Shown: positions 9,589-20,600 of the stretch, piece by piece
Layout of the letters: each line of letters begins with the position of its first letter
Numbering within the stretch: the first letter of the stretch is position 1
Assembly: GCA_030149295.1 (NCBI GenBank)
Contig: JASBRV010000121.1
Coordinates: 1 to 40,037, forward strand
Length of the DNA: 40,037 nt
From: Bacteriovoracales bacterium
Lineage (GTDB): Bacteria; Bdellovibrionota; Bacteriovoracia; Bacteriovoracales; Bacteriovoracaceae
Direction: 5' to 3'
The notes under the pieces: generated by a model
What the model was told of the DNA's origin: nothing
The model's database searches: none
The model's input: only the letters and a program-made list of their open reading frames with translations
Position numbers and translations under genes: made by a program

Positions 9589-10050
9589 ATGAAACCAATC
9601 CTATTTCTTATGATTTTTCTCTTTTCATCACTGGCCTTCGGTCGTGCACCAGCAGTTGATCCTATTAGAGGAATTTCAATAGACGATTACCGAGAGGTAG
9701 ACCCCAATAAGGATCCAGGTTTTAATTGGAATAAAGGCGACACTGTTGTCGATACAAGTCTTATTACTACTCGTGAGCCGGCTCAAAAAGCTCTCATTGC
9801 AAAAACAAAGAGCCAAAATAAGAATTGGCCTACATATATCTTCCTCGCAAGTTTAATCACACTTCCTTTTGTTCTTTGGCTCTCTGTGATGAAAGGTTTA
9901 GAAGAATCAGAAAGACATGCTCATCAAGAGTCTCCTTCTGGTTCTATGAATCTGCCTCATCATGATAATACAGTTGATCTTATGGCCGAAAGAAATAAAA
10001 GAGAGAGCGAATCAAAGGCAAAAGACAAGGATGTTCACAAGGCTTCTTGA
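9589..10050 (+). CDS. Membrane-anchored exported protein, unknown
   Basis: A 153-residue protein not recognised. It has an N-terminal signal peptide (MKPILFLMIFLFSSLAFGRA), a polar stretch of about 70 residues, a single membrane helix (about 84-103, YIFLASLITLPFVLWLSV), and a highly charged C-terminus rich in Lys, Glu and Ser. A signal sequence followed by one helix suggests an inner-membrane protein with a periplasmic N-terminal part and a cytoplasmic tail. GGAGAC precedes the start. Its last 16 nt overlap the end of the opposite-strand gene. Confidence 0.6.
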   Translation: MKPILFLMIFLFSSLAFGRAPAVDPIRGISIDDYREVDPNKDPGFNWNKGDTVVDTSLITTREPAQKALIAKTKSQNKNWPTYIFLASLITLPFVLWLSVMKGLEESERHAHQESPSGSMNLPHHDNTVDLMAERNKRESESKAKDKDVHKAS

Positions 10051-10694
10051 TCATCCATATTAAGCCACTTGCCCTTTCCTAAGTACTTATAGACGCGACT
10101 CATTCTGCCGTAGTTAACGGTCACTTCACGAATTTTATCCCTATCGAGATCAAATAAACTCACTTCATATTTTCGTTGGTGATAATGATCTCTAAAGTCT
10201 CTTGTTTCATCCCAAAGAATTGGACCCTTATAAACACTTGCGCTCTTAAGATCTTTGTTATCAATGGTTAAGAGATAAAGACGGGATGTGCCTTTAAAAT
10301 TAAGATACTTTGTTATCCCCTCATAAAAATACAGCAAATAAACGTCAGTCTTATCGTTTAGGACTCTCTTTTGAATTCTAAATAAGCGCGCCCAAGGGCC
10401 ATTAGCATCTAACTGATAACGAAAAACTTCCTTTCCCTTGTTATCAAAGAGATGAAACCAGTCTTCTCCATCTTTTTTAGCAGTATAGAAACTCTCAGGT
10501 CTATCGTCTCCAGTCATATCGATTAGGTGACGGTTTGAACGGGCTTTAAGTTTGTAATCCTTCTCTACTCTCTTTTTGATCTTTTCCTTATCAGCATACA
10601 AATAGAGTTCCCGAAAAATAGTTTCATCCTGGGCCCATATGTTTAATGGAGCGTGAATAAGAAGAAATAGAATTGCGCAATGCCTCAAGCCCAT
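10035..10694 (-). CDS. Secreted/periplasmic protein, unknown
   Basis: A 219-residue protein not recognised. The N-terminus (MGLRHCAILFLLIHAPLNIWAQDE) is a signal peptide with a likely site after AQ. The mature part is charged, with an IDMTGDDRPESFYTAKKDGEDW stretch (read in two parts: IDMTGDDRPES, FYTAKKDGEDW) and a later SLFDLDRDKIREVTVNYGR. The Asp-rich turns resemble beta-propeller or VCBS/FG-GAP-type repeats in style, but repeats are not clear enough to claim. Convergent with, and overlapping by 16 nt, the preceding plus-strand gene. Confidence 0.6.
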   Translation of the reverse strand: MGLRHCAILFLLIHAPLNIWAQDETIFRELYLYADKEKIKKRVEKDYKLKARSNRHLIDMTGDDRPESFYTAKKDGEDWFHLFDNKGKEVFRYQLDANGPWARLFRIQKRVLNDKTDVYLLYFYEGITKYLNFKGTSRLYLLTIDNKDLKSASVYKGPILWDETRDFRDHYHQRKYEVSLFDLDRDKIREVTVNYGRMSRVYKYLGKGKWLNMDDQEAL

Positions 10695-10819
10695 GAAATC
10701 ATTATAACAAATCCCTTAAATGGCTCCATAGGGGGCAAAAGAAACCTTTTCAATCGGGTCTTTGGCCGGATAAAATAACAAAACGCAATACTCAACTATC
10801 ACTATTTATAAGAGGACTC

Positions 10820-11572
10820 ATGGATCTTTCAATAGCTTTTGTAAAAAATGAATCTCAGGTTTTATTTCAAGAATTCACAAGCTCTGAAGAAAGAACAAAG
10901 GCCCAAGTCTTTGACATGGAACAACTTGAAAGCAAAGACCTTCATGGCATCCTCCTACCAGTAGACCTTCTAGAGTCTCAAGAGCTCAAAGAAAAACTGG
11001 CAAAGACTTCTCAATACGCCCCTATTAAAACCATTAAAGAAGAGCAAATGAGTGCAGATCAATTTGATAACCTTGATCATCACCGTGCTCTTACTTTAAC
11101 CAAAAGTGTTTATTCCTCATGGACTATAAAGAATAACCTTAAGCTAATAGAGAATATGTTCGCGAATCTCTCTCATCTTCAGGGCCTTTTTCCTAATGAT
11201 CGAACAGCTTTCTTTGAGGAGCTTTGGCACCTCATGCGCTCTAACCTTGGAGCGACTAAACTTACCATCGCCTACAACCACCTTAAAAAAGCAGAAAAGG
11301 AAAATGAGAAGAATGAACTCATCCGTGTTGTTGTTGAAGGCATGACCAAGCCGAACCCCACAGAAAACAAAGAGCTAGGTGAGGCCCTTTTCAAAAACTA
11401 CGAAGGTAAGTTTGTAAAACCTTTTGAAGTTTACTCATGGGATAAAGAAAGTGGACAAGTCGTTTTCTTAGCCTCAGTCAAAGAAAGCCCCGTTATTATT
11501 ATGGCAACTCTCTTTGACTTAACACCACTCCAAAAAGCAACTCTAAACTGTCTCTTCGAAGGGCTTCAATAA
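10820..11572 (+). CDS. Cytoplasmic protein, unknown
   Basis: A 250-residue protein with no signal peptide and no membrane segment, not recognised. It starts MDLSIAFVKNESQVLFQEF and has an acidic N-terminal half with beta-alpha style segments, then a helical centre (ENMFANLSHLQGLFPNDR, FFEELWHLMRSNLGATKLTI). GAGG precedes the ATG. It ends 1 nt before the end of the convergent S-formylglutathione hydrolase gene. The well-formed start and steady amino-acid composition indicate a real gene. Confidence 0.6.
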   Translation: MDLSIAFVKNESQVLFQEFTSSEERTKAQVFDMEQLESKDLHGILLPVDLLESQELKEKLAKTSQYAPIKTIKEEQMSADQFDNLDHHRALTLTKSVYSSWTIKNNLKLIENMFANLSHLQGLFPNDRTAFFEELWHLMRSNLGATKLTIAYNHLKKAEKENEKNELIRVVVEGMTKPNPTENKELGEALFKNYEGKFVKPFEVYSWDKESGQVVFLASVKESPVIIMATLFDLTPLQKATLNCLFEGLQ

Positions 11573-11573
11573 T

Positions 11574-12395
11574 TTAATTTAATAGACTCAGATGATGCTT
11601 AATGTGCTTAGGTAGAAAAGTACTAATAAAGTAGTAACTATGGTCATAGCCCTCACTTTTATCACAAGTAAGCTTTTGTCCCACTTCTCGGCTAATATTC
11701 TCAATTCTCTCGGTAAGAAGTTGTTCGGGGTAGAACTCATCAGCTAATCCTTGATCAATAAGGATCTCCTTAGAATGCTTATGGCCAATTTTGAGAAGCT
11801 CACAGGAATCATAATTCTTCCACTCTTCTTCTTTATCCCCAAGATAGCCTTTCAGAGCTTTTTGACCCCATGGACAATTAATGGGATTAACAATCGGTGA
11901 AAAGGCCGAAACAGCCCTAAAGAGATCTGGGTTTCTAAGACCAATCACTAAAGCACCGTGCCCTCCCATGGAATGTCCCATGATCGAATACTTTGAAATT
12001 GAAAACTCTTCTCTTAAAAGCTCAATTACATCCTCTGTAATGTAATCATACATCTGATAATTTTCTTTATAGGGTGCCTCTGTAGCATTCACATAAAAGG
12101 AAGCTGCAGTTCCGAAGTCGTAAGAATCTTCACTTCCAGATATATTGAGTCCCCTTGGAGAGGTGTCAGGGCAAATGATCATGGTTTTTGTGTCTCTCAA
12201 GAGGGCTTGCGCTCCGGCTTTTGTCATGAAGTTTTCTTCTGTGCACGTCAAACCAGAGAGCCAAATGATGGCAGAATCCACGTGCCCATCTGGCTTATAA
12301 AAAGAAAAGTTCATAGGTGTCTTTGTCGATTTAGACTCATGTGTCGCAAAAACAACCTTTCCATCAAAACACTTATGCTTTTTTCTTATTTCCAT
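11574..12395 (-). CDS. fghA: S-formylglutathione hydrolase
   Basis: A 273-residue alpha/beta hydrolase of the esterase D family. It hydrolyses S-formylglutathione to formate and glutathione, the last step of glutathione-dependent formaldehyde detoxification. The nucleophile elbow GHSMGGHGA places the catalytic Ser at 142; the Asp lies in QGLADEF and the His in GYDHSYYF. The segments WLSGLTCTEENF and DTSPRG are family-typical. It follows the formaldehyde dehydrogenase gene by 9 nt on the same strand, so the two are almost surely one operon. Length matches the family (about 275-280). Confidence 0.95.
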   Translation of the reverse strand: MEIRKKHKCFDGKVVFATHESKSTKTPMNFSFYKPDGHVDSAIIWLSGLTCTEENFMTKAGAQALLRDTKTMIICPDTSPRGLNISGSEDSYDFGTAASFYVNATEAPYKENYQMYDYITEDVIELLREEFSISKYSIMGHSMGGHGALVIGLRNPDLFRAVSAFSPIVNPINCPWGQKALKGYLGDKEEEWKNYDSCELLKIGHKHSKEILIDQGLADEFYPEQLLTERIENISREVGQKLTCDKSEGYDHSYYFISTFLPKHIKHHLSLLN

Positions 12396-12404
12396 TTTTC
12401 TTTC

Positions 12405-13553
<1,149 letters not shown>

Positions 13554-13599
13554 TTATGAAGGATTTGTTTTTATGACAATCTGTTGTCTAGGCCATTCG

Positions 13600-13944
13600 C
13601 TAAGAGCCAAAACTTGAAAGCTGTTCTCCGCCAAGTACATGAAAGTGGGTGTGAAAGATAGTCTGACCGCCATATTTCCCAAGATTCGTGACAACACGAA
13701 AGCCTGATTGATCAAGACCCTTTTCTCTCGTGAACTGAGATATAGCACTATATACGCGAGCGATGTCCTCTGGATTTTGAGTCACGAGTTCATTGATATT
13801 TTTTGTGTGCTCTTTTGCTATGAAAAGGTAGTGCTCTTTTGCTTGAGGATAGATATCTTTAAAGCCAAGAACATGCTCATCCTCATAAACTTTTTCTGTC
13901 TCTAGTTCTTCGCTAACAAATTTACAAAACAAACAATCACTCAT
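13600..13944 (-). CDS. HIT-family nucleotide-binding hydrolase (Hint-like)
   Basis: A 114-residue protein with the HIT triad FHTHFHVLGG (His-x-His-x-His), the N-terminal CLFCKFVSEEL and VLGFKDIYPQAKEHYLFIAKEH typical of bacterial Hint-like proteins, which cleave AMP-linked substrates. The CLFC pair, with the His residues, is like the zinc site of some Hint proteins. It begins 3 nt after the murA stop on the same strand, so it is cotranscribed with murA. The natural substrate is unknown. Confidence 0.92.
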   Translation of the reverse strand: MSDCLFCKFVSEELETEKVYEDEHVLGFKDIYPQAKEHYLFIAKEHTKNINELVTQNPEDIARVYSAISQFTREKGLDQSGFRVVTNLGKYGGQTIFHTHFHVLGGEQLSSFGS

Positions 13945-13947
13945 GAA

Positions 13948-15201
13948 TCACTCCTTAACTCTTTCAATGGTAGCGCCAAGGCCTGCAAACTTTTCTCCGA
14001 TCTTTTCGTAGCCACGATCGAGGTGATAAACCCTTTGAACGTGGGTCTCCCCTTCAGCACAAAAGCCGGCTAACACAAGTGCCGCTGAAGCTCTAAGATC
14101 AGTACACATAACTGGAGCACCTTTTAAAGAAGCTCCTCCCTTAACAATGGCAGAGTTTCCTTTGATTGTAATATTTGCTCCCATTCTTTGTAACTCAGGA
14201 ACATGCATAAACCGATTTTCAAAGATATGTTCTGTAATAATAGAAGTCCCTTCCGCTTGAGTGGCCAAGGCGACCATTTGGGCCTGAACATCTGTAGGAA
14301 AACCTGGATAAGGGGCCGTATCAATCTCCCCGCCAACAATCTTGGAAGGAAAAACCTCAACAAAGTCTTCTCCCCTTTCTAATTTCGCTCCCATTTGTTC
14401 AAGCTTTTCGATAACAGCATCCAAATGAATGGGATTAAAGCCTTTCACTTTTATTTGTGAATTGGTCATTAGCCCACTAATAATATAAGTCGCAGCTTCT
14501 ATTCGGTCTCCTATGGCCGTAAAATGACAACCATTGAGTTTCTCAACCCCATGAATGGTAATGGTTTTACTATCGAGTCCTTCGATTTTTGCCCCCATTC
14601 TTTGAAGGAAGTGACCAAGGTCTGTTACTTCAGGCTCTAAGGCGGCATTTTCAATGACAGTTGTTCCGTTTGCAAGGGTTGCGGCCATCATTAGATTTTC
14701 AGTAGCTCCTACTGAAGGAAAATCTAAGGTCAGATGAGCCCCTTTCAAACGATCCGTTTTCGCCTCGACATAACCACCTTCAATGGTGATTTCAGCCCCC
14801 ATTTTTTCTAAATTTTTAAGATGAAGATCAATAGGTCTAGTTCCAATAGCACAGCCACCTGGTAGGCTCACTCTTGCCTTTTTAAAGCGAGCAAGAAGTG
14901 GGCCCAGTACGCAAATAGAAGCACGCATGGTTTTAACGAGATCATAAGGAGCTTCATGAGTTTTAAGTTCATTTAAAAAATAACTAAATTCCCCCGCCTT
15001 CTTCTCTTCAATCACAGTTCCTAAATGAGTAAGAAGGTTATTCATTGTGCGAATATCGCGAAGATTAGGCACCTCAGAAAAGATGACTTCATCTTCAGCT
15101 AAAATTGCTCCCGCCAAGATGGGAAGATAAGCATTCTTTGCTTTTGAAATCGTCACTTCGCCTTCAATTCGACTGGGGCCTTTTACGACTAATTTATCCA
15201 T
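13948..15201 (-). CDS. murA: UDP-N-acetylglucosamine 1-carboxyvinyltransferase
   Basis: A 417-residue EPSP-synthase-fold enzyme that transfers enolpyruvate from PEP to UDP-GlcNAc, the first committed step of peptidoglycan synthesis. The [11 protein letters not shown] segment carries the conserved Lys-Asn pair. The active-site loop [16 protein letters not shown] places the catalytic, fosfomycin-reactive Cys at 117, and [11 protein letters not shown] carries the conserved Asp. Full length. It starts 1 nt after the prmC stop and is followed 3 nt later by the HIT gene, within the minus-strand rho-prfA-prmC-murA series. Confidence 0.97.
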   Translation of the reverse strand: MDKLVVKGPSRIEGEVTISKAKNAYLPILAGAILAEDEVIFSEVPNLRDIRTMNNLLTHLGTVIEEKKAGEFSYFLNELKTHEAPYDLVKTMRASICVLGPLLARFKKARVSLPGGCAIGTRPIDLHLKNLEKMGAEITIEGGYVEAKTDRLKGAHLTLDFPSVGATENLMMAATLANGTTVIENAALEPEVTDLGHFLQRMGAKIEGLDSKTITIHGVEKLNGCHFTAIGDRIEAATYIISGLMTNSQIKVKGFNPIHLDAVIEKLEQMGAKLERGEDFVEVFPSKIVGGEIDTAPYPGFPTDVQAQMVALATQAEGTSIITEHIFENRFMHVPELQRMGANITIKGNSAIVKGGASLKGAPVMCTDLRASAALVLAGFCAEGETHVQRVYHLDRGYEKIGEKFAGLGATIERVKE

Positions 15202-15202
15202 G

Positions 15203-16069
15203 TTATTTCCTTATAAGAAGAAATCGATCGCGACCAGTGAGGTCTTGAATCAACTGCCCTTTTTTATTAAAAATTTTTTCGCACTTTTTCATCAAGGAAG
15301 CGAGATGAGACTCATGCCCTTCCATTAAGAAGAATCCATTTGGGTTTAGTTGATTATGGACCTGATCAAAGAATTCATCAAACCATGCCTCGTAAATATC
15401 GTCTTTTAAAAAGAGGGCCACGTGAGGCTCATGAAGAATCACTTGATGATGCACTAAAGAGCGATCCTCTTGGGCTTTGATATAGGGCGGATTAGAAAGA
15501 ATGACATCATAAGTGTCATTTATTCCGATAAGACGATCGGTCTGTAGGGTTTGTACCTTATGATTTCGATCAATTTTAAAACTCAATTTAAATTGATTCA
15601 TAAGAAACACATCAAGTGCGTCACGAGAAATATCTGTAGCTGTGTAATCAATTTTTTTATTCTTAATTTCTTGAAGTAAAGAAAGCCCAATCGTCCCTGG
15701 TCCCACACCAACTTCTAAAATAGAGACTTCTTCTTTATCAATAGCTGAGATTTCTTTGAGCGCCCTCTCAACTAAAAGCTCTGTTTCTGAACGAGGAATG
15801 AGAACCCTTTCATCCACGTAGAACTCACTGTTATAAAAATAAGCTTTATTTGAAATGTATTGAAGAGGAACACCGTCAATAAGAAGCTGACGAAAGCAAT
15901 GAAGGATCGTTTGGTTTTTTTCTTGATACCTATTAGAAGCATCAGTGTTTTGAAAATGACCAACAAATTGCTCATACTCATTAAGGAGTGTATTTAATGA
16001 AAGTCCTGGATAGCTTGATCGCCACTGAGAAGGATTTTTTTGGAAAAAATCTTCAAGAGTCTGGCTCAT
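15203..16069 (-). CDS. prmC: Release factor glutamine N5-methyltransferase
   Basis: A 288-residue SAM-dependent methyltransferase that methylates the Gln of the GGQ motif in release factors RF1 and RF2. Visible motifs are VDERVLIPRSETELLVE, the SAM loop ILEVGVGPGTIGLSLL and the catalytic NPPY (VILSNPPYIKA). The gene starts 12 nt after the prfA stop, the usual prfA-prmC pairing, so the enzyme is made next to its substrate. It reads into murA with a 1-nt gap. Confidence 0.95.
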   Translation of the reverse strand: MSQTLEDFFQKNPSQWRSSYPGLSLNTLLNEYEQFVGHFQNTDASNRYQEKNQTILHCFRQLLIDGVPLQYISNKAYFYNSEFYVDERVLIPRSETELLVERALKEISAIDKEEVSILEVGVGPGTIGLSLLQEIKNKKIDYTATDISRDALDVFLMNQFKLSFKIDRNHKVQTLQTDRLIGINDTYDVILSNPPYIKAQEDRSLVHHQVILHEPHVALFLKDDIYEAWFDEFFDQVHNQLNPNGFFLMEGHESHLASLMKKCEKIFNKKGQLIQDLTGRDRFLLIRK

Positions 16070-16081
16070 AAGAGGACTCCT

Positions 16082-17155
16082 TTATTCTTCTTGACCCTTA
16101 AGAAGTTCAGCTTGGTTATGAGCAACAAGAGCATCCGTGACCTCACTAAGGTCTCCTTCCATAATTTTATCAAGACTATAAAGAGTGAGTCCGATTCGGT
16201 GATCTGAACAACGACCTTGGGGATAATTATAAGTTCTAATTCTTTCCGAACGATCTCCTGTTCCGACAAGTCCCTTTCTTTCGGCAGCTTCTTTATCTGC
16301 TTTAGCTTGGGCAATTTTGTCATAGATACGAGCTGCAAGAATTTTGAGAGCCTTGTCTTTATTTTTAAGCTGTGACCTTTCATCCTGACAAGCGACCACT
16401 TCTCCAGTAGGAATATGGGTCACACGAACCGCTGAATCAGTTGTGTTTACTGACTGACCACCAGCACCTGAGGAGCGATAAACATCAATACGAACTTCAT
16501 TGAGGTCAAGTTGAAAGTCAATGTCATCTGCTTCAGGTAGCACAGCAACAGTAATCGTTGAAGTATGAATTCTTCCCTGTGATTCTGTCTTGGGTACACG
16601 CTGAACTCGATGAACACCTGATTCATATTTAAGCTTTGAATAAACCTTATCGCCACTAACAGAGAAGATAACTTCTTTCATGCCCTCATCACCAGCAGAG
16701 ACACTAATATCTTCCGTCTTAAAACCAAGAGAGCGACAGTAATTGTTATACATACGATAGCAATCAGCCACAAAGATAGAGGCTTCATCGCCACCAGCTC
16801 CGGCACGGATTTCAACAATCACGTTTTTGTCATCGAGTGGATCTTTTGGAAGAAGCAAGAGCTTGAGTCGCTCTTCCATGACAGGAATTTCACTTTCCTT
16901 TTCAGAAAGTTCTTCCTTGGCCATCTCCCTCATGTCTTCATCTTTTTCATTTTTAAGGATTTCTTTTGCCTCTTCGACATCAGCTTTCACCTGCTTATAT
17001 TCTTTATAAGCAGCTACAATATCTTCGAGGTTCGCCCTTTCTTTTGTAATCGCCTGATACTCATCTTGACGCTCATAAAGAGTGGGATCACCCATCTTGT
17101 CGGTGAGCGTATCGAAGCGATCAACGACAGCGTCTAGTTTATTAAAAATACTCAT
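16082..17155 (-). CDS. prfA: Peptide chain release factor 1
   Basis: A 357-residue class I release factor recognising UAA/UAG. The decoding tripeptide of the PxT type reads PKT (188-190) within HRVQRVPKTESQGRIHTST. The catalytic GGQ is at 232-234 (SSGAGGQSVNTTDSAVRVTH), whose Gln is the PrmC target. RAGAGGDEASIF and GDRSERIRTYNYPQGR are also family hallmarks. The PxT motif, not SPF, separates RF1 from RF2. Second gene of the rho-prfA-prmC-murA series, 23 nt after rho. Confidence 0.97.
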   Translation of the reverse strand: MSIFNKLDAVVDRFDTLTDKMGDPTLYERQDEYQAITKERANLEDIVAAYKEYKQVKADVEEAKEILKNEKDEDMREMAKEELSEKESEIPVMEERLKLLLLPKDPLDDKNVIVEIRAGAGGDEASIFVADCYRMYNNYCRSLGFKTEDISVSAGDEGMKEVIFSVSGDKVYSKLKYESGVHRVQRVPKTESQGRIHTSTITVAVLPEADDIDFQLDLNEVRIDVYRSSGAGGQSVNTTDSAVRVTHIPTGEVVACQDERSQLKNKDKALKILAARIYDKIAQAKADKEAAERKGLVGTGDRSERIRTYNYPQGRCSDHRIGLTLYSLDKIMEGDLSEVTDALVAHNQAELLKGQEE

Positions 17156-17178
17156 GCTTGTTCCTTAAATGAATGGAA

Positions 17179-18426
17179 TTACCCGTTCATGGAGTCGAGA
17201 AATTCACCATTCGTTTTCGTTTTGGTGATTCGACTAAGCATAAACTCCATAGCATCAATCGTGTTCATCGGGTGAAGCACTTTTCTCAACACGTAAACAC
17301 GTGCCAAGTCATTGTCTTCCATAAGGAGGTCTTCCTTACGAGTCGATGACCTGTTGATATCGAGGGCTGGGAAAATTCTCTTTTCAAGAAGTTTACGATC
17401 AAGTTGAATTTCCGAATTACCTGTACCCTTGAATTCCTCGAAGATAACTTCGTCCATTCTTGAACCAGTATCAATAAGGGCAGTCGCAATAATAGTAAGA
17501 GAACCACCTTCTTCGATATTTCTAGCAGCACCAAAGAATCTCTTTGGACGATGAAGAGCATTTGAGTCAACACCGCCAGAGAGAATCTTTCCTGATGGAG
17601 GAACAACAGTGTTGTAAGCACGAGCAAGACGCGTAATCGAATCCAGAAGAATGACCACATCTTTACCAGCTTCTGTAAGTCGTTTTGCTTTTTCAAGAAC
17701 CATTTCGGCGACTTGAACGTGGCGGTTCGCTGGCTCATCAAAGGTTGAAGAAACAACTTCAGCATTCACATTTCTTTTCATGTCCGTCACTTCCTCAGGA
17801 CGCTCATCAATCAAAAGAACAATCAAAACAGACTCGGGATGATTGTCAGTGATGGAGTTGGCGATATCTTGAAGAAGTACGGTCTTACCAGCTTTTGGTG
17901 GAGCAACGATCAATGTTCTCTGACCAAAACCTTGAGGAACGTAGAGGTCAATAATACGCGTGCTATAGTTAGTAGGCTTTGATTCAAGGTTAATTTTTCT
18001 CTCAGGATAAAGAGGAGTCAGGTTATCGAAAAGTACTGTTTTCTTGTGCTGCTCAGGAGTTTGATCATTGACAGTACTTACTTTTAAAAGGGCAAAATAG
18101 CGCTCACCATCTTTTGGAGGGCGAATCTCACCCTCGATTGAGTCACCTTTTTTCAAACCAAAACGTCGGATTTGAGACGGACTCACATAAATATCATCGG
18201 CACCTGGCAGGTAGTTGTATCCGGGAGAGCGAAGAAAACCGAAGCCATCGGGAAGAATCTCAAGAACACCACCACCAAAAATCTGCTCGTCGTTATTAGC
18301 CTTTGCTTTGAGGACAGCAAAGATGACTTCGTGCTTTTTCATGGCACTGGAGTTTTCGACTTTAAGCTCAGTTGCAAGTTTGTTGAGCTTCTTAATTTCC
18401 ATTTCTCTAAGATCGTTAAGATGCAT
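17179..18426 (-). CDS. rho: Transcription termination factor Rho
   Basis: A 415-residue hexameric RNA helicase/ATPase. The N-terminal Rho domain is helical ([16 protein letters not shown]), followed by the RNA-binding cold-shock-like fold ([20 protein letters not shown]). The ATPase has Walker A APPKAGKT (175-182), [10 protein letters not shown], Walker [17 protein letters not shown], and the Q/R-loop [21 protein letters not shown]. Length matches compact Rho proteins without an insertion. It is the first gene of a same-strand series (rho, prfA, prmC, murA, HIT). rpmE, often beside rho, is absent here. Confidence 0.98.
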   Translation of the reverse strand: MHLNDLREMEIKKLNKLATELKVENSSAMKKHEVIFAVLKAKANNDEQIFGGGVLEILPDGFGFLRSPGYNYLPGADDIYVSPSQIRRFGLKKGDSIEGEIRPPKDGERYFALLKVSTVNDQTPEQHKKTVLFDNLTPLYPERKINLESKPTNYSTRIIDLYVPQGFGQRTLIVAPPKAGKTVLLQDIANSITDNHPESVLIVLLIDERPEEVTDMKRNVNAEVVSSTFDEPANRHVQVAEMVLEKAKRLTEAGKDVVILLDSITRLARAYNTVVPPSGKILSGGVDSNALHRPKRFFGAARNIEEGGSLTIIATALIDTGSRMDEVIFEEFKGTGNSEIQLDRKLLEKRIFPALDINRSSTRKEDLLMEDNDLARVYVLRKVLHPMNTIDAMEFMLSRITKTKTNGEFLDSMNG

Positions 18427-18609
18427 GCGGTTTTTCCTCTTCTTTAAAAATAAATGTTGTTGAATAAAAGATTAGATTTTTAAATGTCGATAGTTATTGG
18501 TATCCCTTGGGAGCAAAAAAGCTTTTGATAAATGCCGTGGGTAATTCGATTAGGATTAATGTAATATTATCCCATGGAGCTTTTATGTCAAGAGTGGGAG
18601 TATGCGTAA

Positions 18610-19062
18610 TTGATGAAAAGGGCAGAGTTAGAAGGTCAAACATTACTAGGTATTGATTACGGACAAAAATTTATTGGCCTATCATTATATAATGTAGGCA
18701 GGGATCCATTTCCCTTTCTCCATGGGCGTATTGTCGTAGCGCAGGTAGAGGATCCCATTGAGGAAATTAAAGCCATTGTAAATGAAGAAGCTGTCGATAG
18801 GATTATTTTAGGTCTTCCCCTACTCACCGATGGACAAGAGTCCACTATGACTCAACTGGTTAAGAAATTTGCTGAAACTTTAAAAGCGGCAATTCCGAGC
18901 ATCGTCCTCCATTTTCAAGATGAGACATTGAGCACCTACGAAGCAGAGGAGAGAATGAAAAATGATCCTCGTTTTAATTTCAAAGTCGACTATCAAAAAA
19001 TTGATGCTCTCTCAGCATCGATTATAATAGAACAGTTCCTGCAAGAGCAGGTATCACAATAA
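18610..19062 (+). CDS. ruvX: RuvX/YqgF Holliday-junction resolvase-like nuclease
   Basis: A 150-residue RNase H-fold protein of the YqgF family, which processes pre-16S rRNA 5' ends and/or Holliday junctions. It has LLGIDYGQKFIGLSL (first catalytic Asp), IILGLPLLTDGQES, a HFQDETLSTYEAEERM acidic segment and a C-terminal YQKIDALSASIIIEQFL carrying the last Asp. A TTG at 18610 is spaced 9 nt from GGAG and an ATG follows at 18613, so the exact start is uncertain by one codon. The mltG gene follows after 20 nt. Confidence 0.92.
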   Translation: MMKRAELEGQTLLGIDYGQKFIGLSLYNVGRDPFPFLHGRIVVAQVEDPIEEIKAIVNEEAVDRIILGLPLLTDGQESTMTQLVKKFAETLKAAIPSIVLHFQDETLSTYEAEERMKNDPRFNFKVDYQKIDALSASIIIEQFLQEQVSQ

Positions 19063-19082
19063 CAAAAAAAGAGTTTGGTTTT

Positions 19083-20126
19083 ATGAAAAAGTATTGGTGG
19101 GTCTTTATTGTTGCTGCTCCGGCCTTTGCCTTTTTAATGGCAGGTGTCATGGTCTATTACAAAGTTGGTGTGTGGGAATACAAAGGTGATCCGGTAGTGT
19201 TTGAAGTTAAACCCGGTGAAGGCTTTTCTAAAATCAACGGCCGCCTCCATGCCAAGGGGCTTATTAGTAGTGCCAAAATTTTTCATCGTTACGCTCAAAT
19301 CAATGGCCTTATGACAAAATTCAAAGCTGGCCGCTTTGAGATCCCCAAGAACTCTAATATGCTCGATGTTTTCGACACCCTCATTAAAGGTCAAAGCATT
19401 ACGACATCTGTAACCGTACCTGAGGGTAAGAACCTTTTTGAAATTGCAGAGATCCTCCAAAGCGATGGCATCATTAAAGATGCCGATGAATTTATCACAC
19501 TGGCAAAGGATGAATCTTTTGCCAAAGAACTCGGTATTCCCGGAAAACGTATCGAAGGTTACCTCTACCCTGACACCTATCGTTTTACGCCAAAGTCTGA
19601 AGCTAAAGATGTCATCAAAACTATGGTAGATATTTTTAATAAAAGAACAGAACAACTCGACTTTACAAAAGCGCCACTTGACCTCAGTAAACATGAAGTT
19701 GTCATTCTCGCGAGCCTCGTGGAAAAAGAAACTGGGGCATCGTTTGAGCGTCCCCAGATTGCAGGTGTCTTCGTGAATCGCCTCAAAAAGAGAATGCGTC
19801 TTCAAAGTGACCCGACAACTATTTATGGAATTTATGAAAATTTTAATGGCAATTTAAGAAAAAAGCACTTACTTGAAAAAACCCCATACAATACTTACAA
19901 GATCCCAGCTCTTCCGGTTGGACCCATTGCCAATCCTGGGCTTGAATCTCTTAAGGCGGTTTTGAATCCAGACAAGCACCAATTCTTATATTTTGTGTCT
20001 CAAAACGATGGAACTCACGTCTTCTCTAAAACCTATCGAGAGCATAGAGAAGCCGTGAATCGTTATCAAAAAAATTATAGAGCGCGCCAAGGAAAGAGTT
20101 GGCGCGACCTAAAAGAAAAAAATTAA
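19083..20126 (+). CDS. mltG: Endolytic murein transglycosylase MltG (YceG)
   Basis: A 347-residue inner-membrane protein with one N-terminal membrane helix (about 6-27) and a periplasmic LysM-like plus YceG domain. The catalytic Glu is 214 in ILASLVEKETG; GYLYPDTYRF, LQSDPTTIYG and PALPVGPIANPGLESL are conserved. MltG cleaves nascent glycan strands, probably ending their synthesis. The ruvX-mltG neighbourhood is common in bacteria. Only a weak GAG lies before the ATG. It ends 3 nt from the end of the convergent flavin reductase gene. Confidence 0.95.
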   Translation: MKKYWWVFIVAAPAFAFLMAGVMVYYKVGVWEYKGDPVVFEVKPGEGFSKINGRLHAKGLISSAKIFHRYAQINGLMTKFKAGRFEIPKNSNMLDVFDTLIKGQSITTSVTVPEGKNLFEIAEILQSDGIIKDADEFITLAKDESFAKELGIPGKRIEGYLYPDTYRFTPKSEAKDVIKTMVDIFNKRTEQLDFTKAPLDLSKHEVVILASLVEKETGASFERPQIAGVFVNRLKKRMRLQSDPTTIYGIYENFNGNLRKKHLLEKTPYNTYKIPALPVGPIANPGLESLKAVLNPDKHQFLYFVSQNDGTHVFSKTYREHREAVNRYQKNYRARQGKSWRDLKEKN

Positions 20127-20129
20127 CGC

Positions 20130-20600
20130 TTAGTAATCGAGACCTGTCTTTCTGATGTGAACCTTTGGCTTTCCTTCTTCAGAAAGAATTTTGGAGCCTA
20201 AAACTTCAGCAAAGAAAATCTCGTGGTCACCTGGTTGCGTGGCTTCCATGAATTTGCATTCAACAACAGACTTGGCATCTTTAATCGTTAAACCACCATT
20301 GGGACCAATTTCATGTTCGATAGAATTAAAAGGTGAATTCTCCGGATCATAGCCTGACCAAAAGTGACGCAAGTACTGAGTTTCATGATCACCCACGATA
20401 TTGATACCAAAGGGTTTACCGCTTTTAATAGCTTCATAGCCAGGACGGTCTTTCTTTATTGTGAAGGCAACAACGAGAGGATCAAAAGAAACCTGTTGTA
20501 CCCATGACGCCAAATAACCATCTTTTTGGCCTTCATTTTCAACAGCGATGATAAATAGTCCCGAAGGAATATGGCCCACGGCCTGTGCTTTTTCACTCAT
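20130..20600 (-). CDS. Flavin reductase-like FMN-binding protein
   Basis: A 156-residue protein with the flavin-reductase-like split-barrel domain: N-terminal VGHIPSGLFIIAVENE, then GYLASWVQQVSFDPLVVAFTIKKDRPG (read as GYLASWVQQVSFDP and LVVAFTIKKD) and GKPFGINIVG, with a C-terminal HEIFFAEVLGSKIL. Such proteins bind FMN and reduce flavins or act as the reductase partner of monooxygenases; no partner gene lies nearby. AAGGAG stands 6 nt before the ATG. Substrate unknown. Confidence 0.85.
   Translation of the reverse strand: MSEKAQAVGHIPSGLFIIAVENEGQKDGYLASWVQQVSFDPLVVAFTIKKDRPGYEAIKSGKPFGINIVGDHETQYLRHFWSGYDPENSPFNSIEHEIGPNGGLTIKDAKSVVECKFMEATQPGDHEIFFAEVLGSKILSEEGKPKVHIRKTGLDY

Noticed and set aside
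19134..19805. 223-codon minus-strand open frame.
   Set aside because: Antisense to mltG; no start signal and no recognisable motif.
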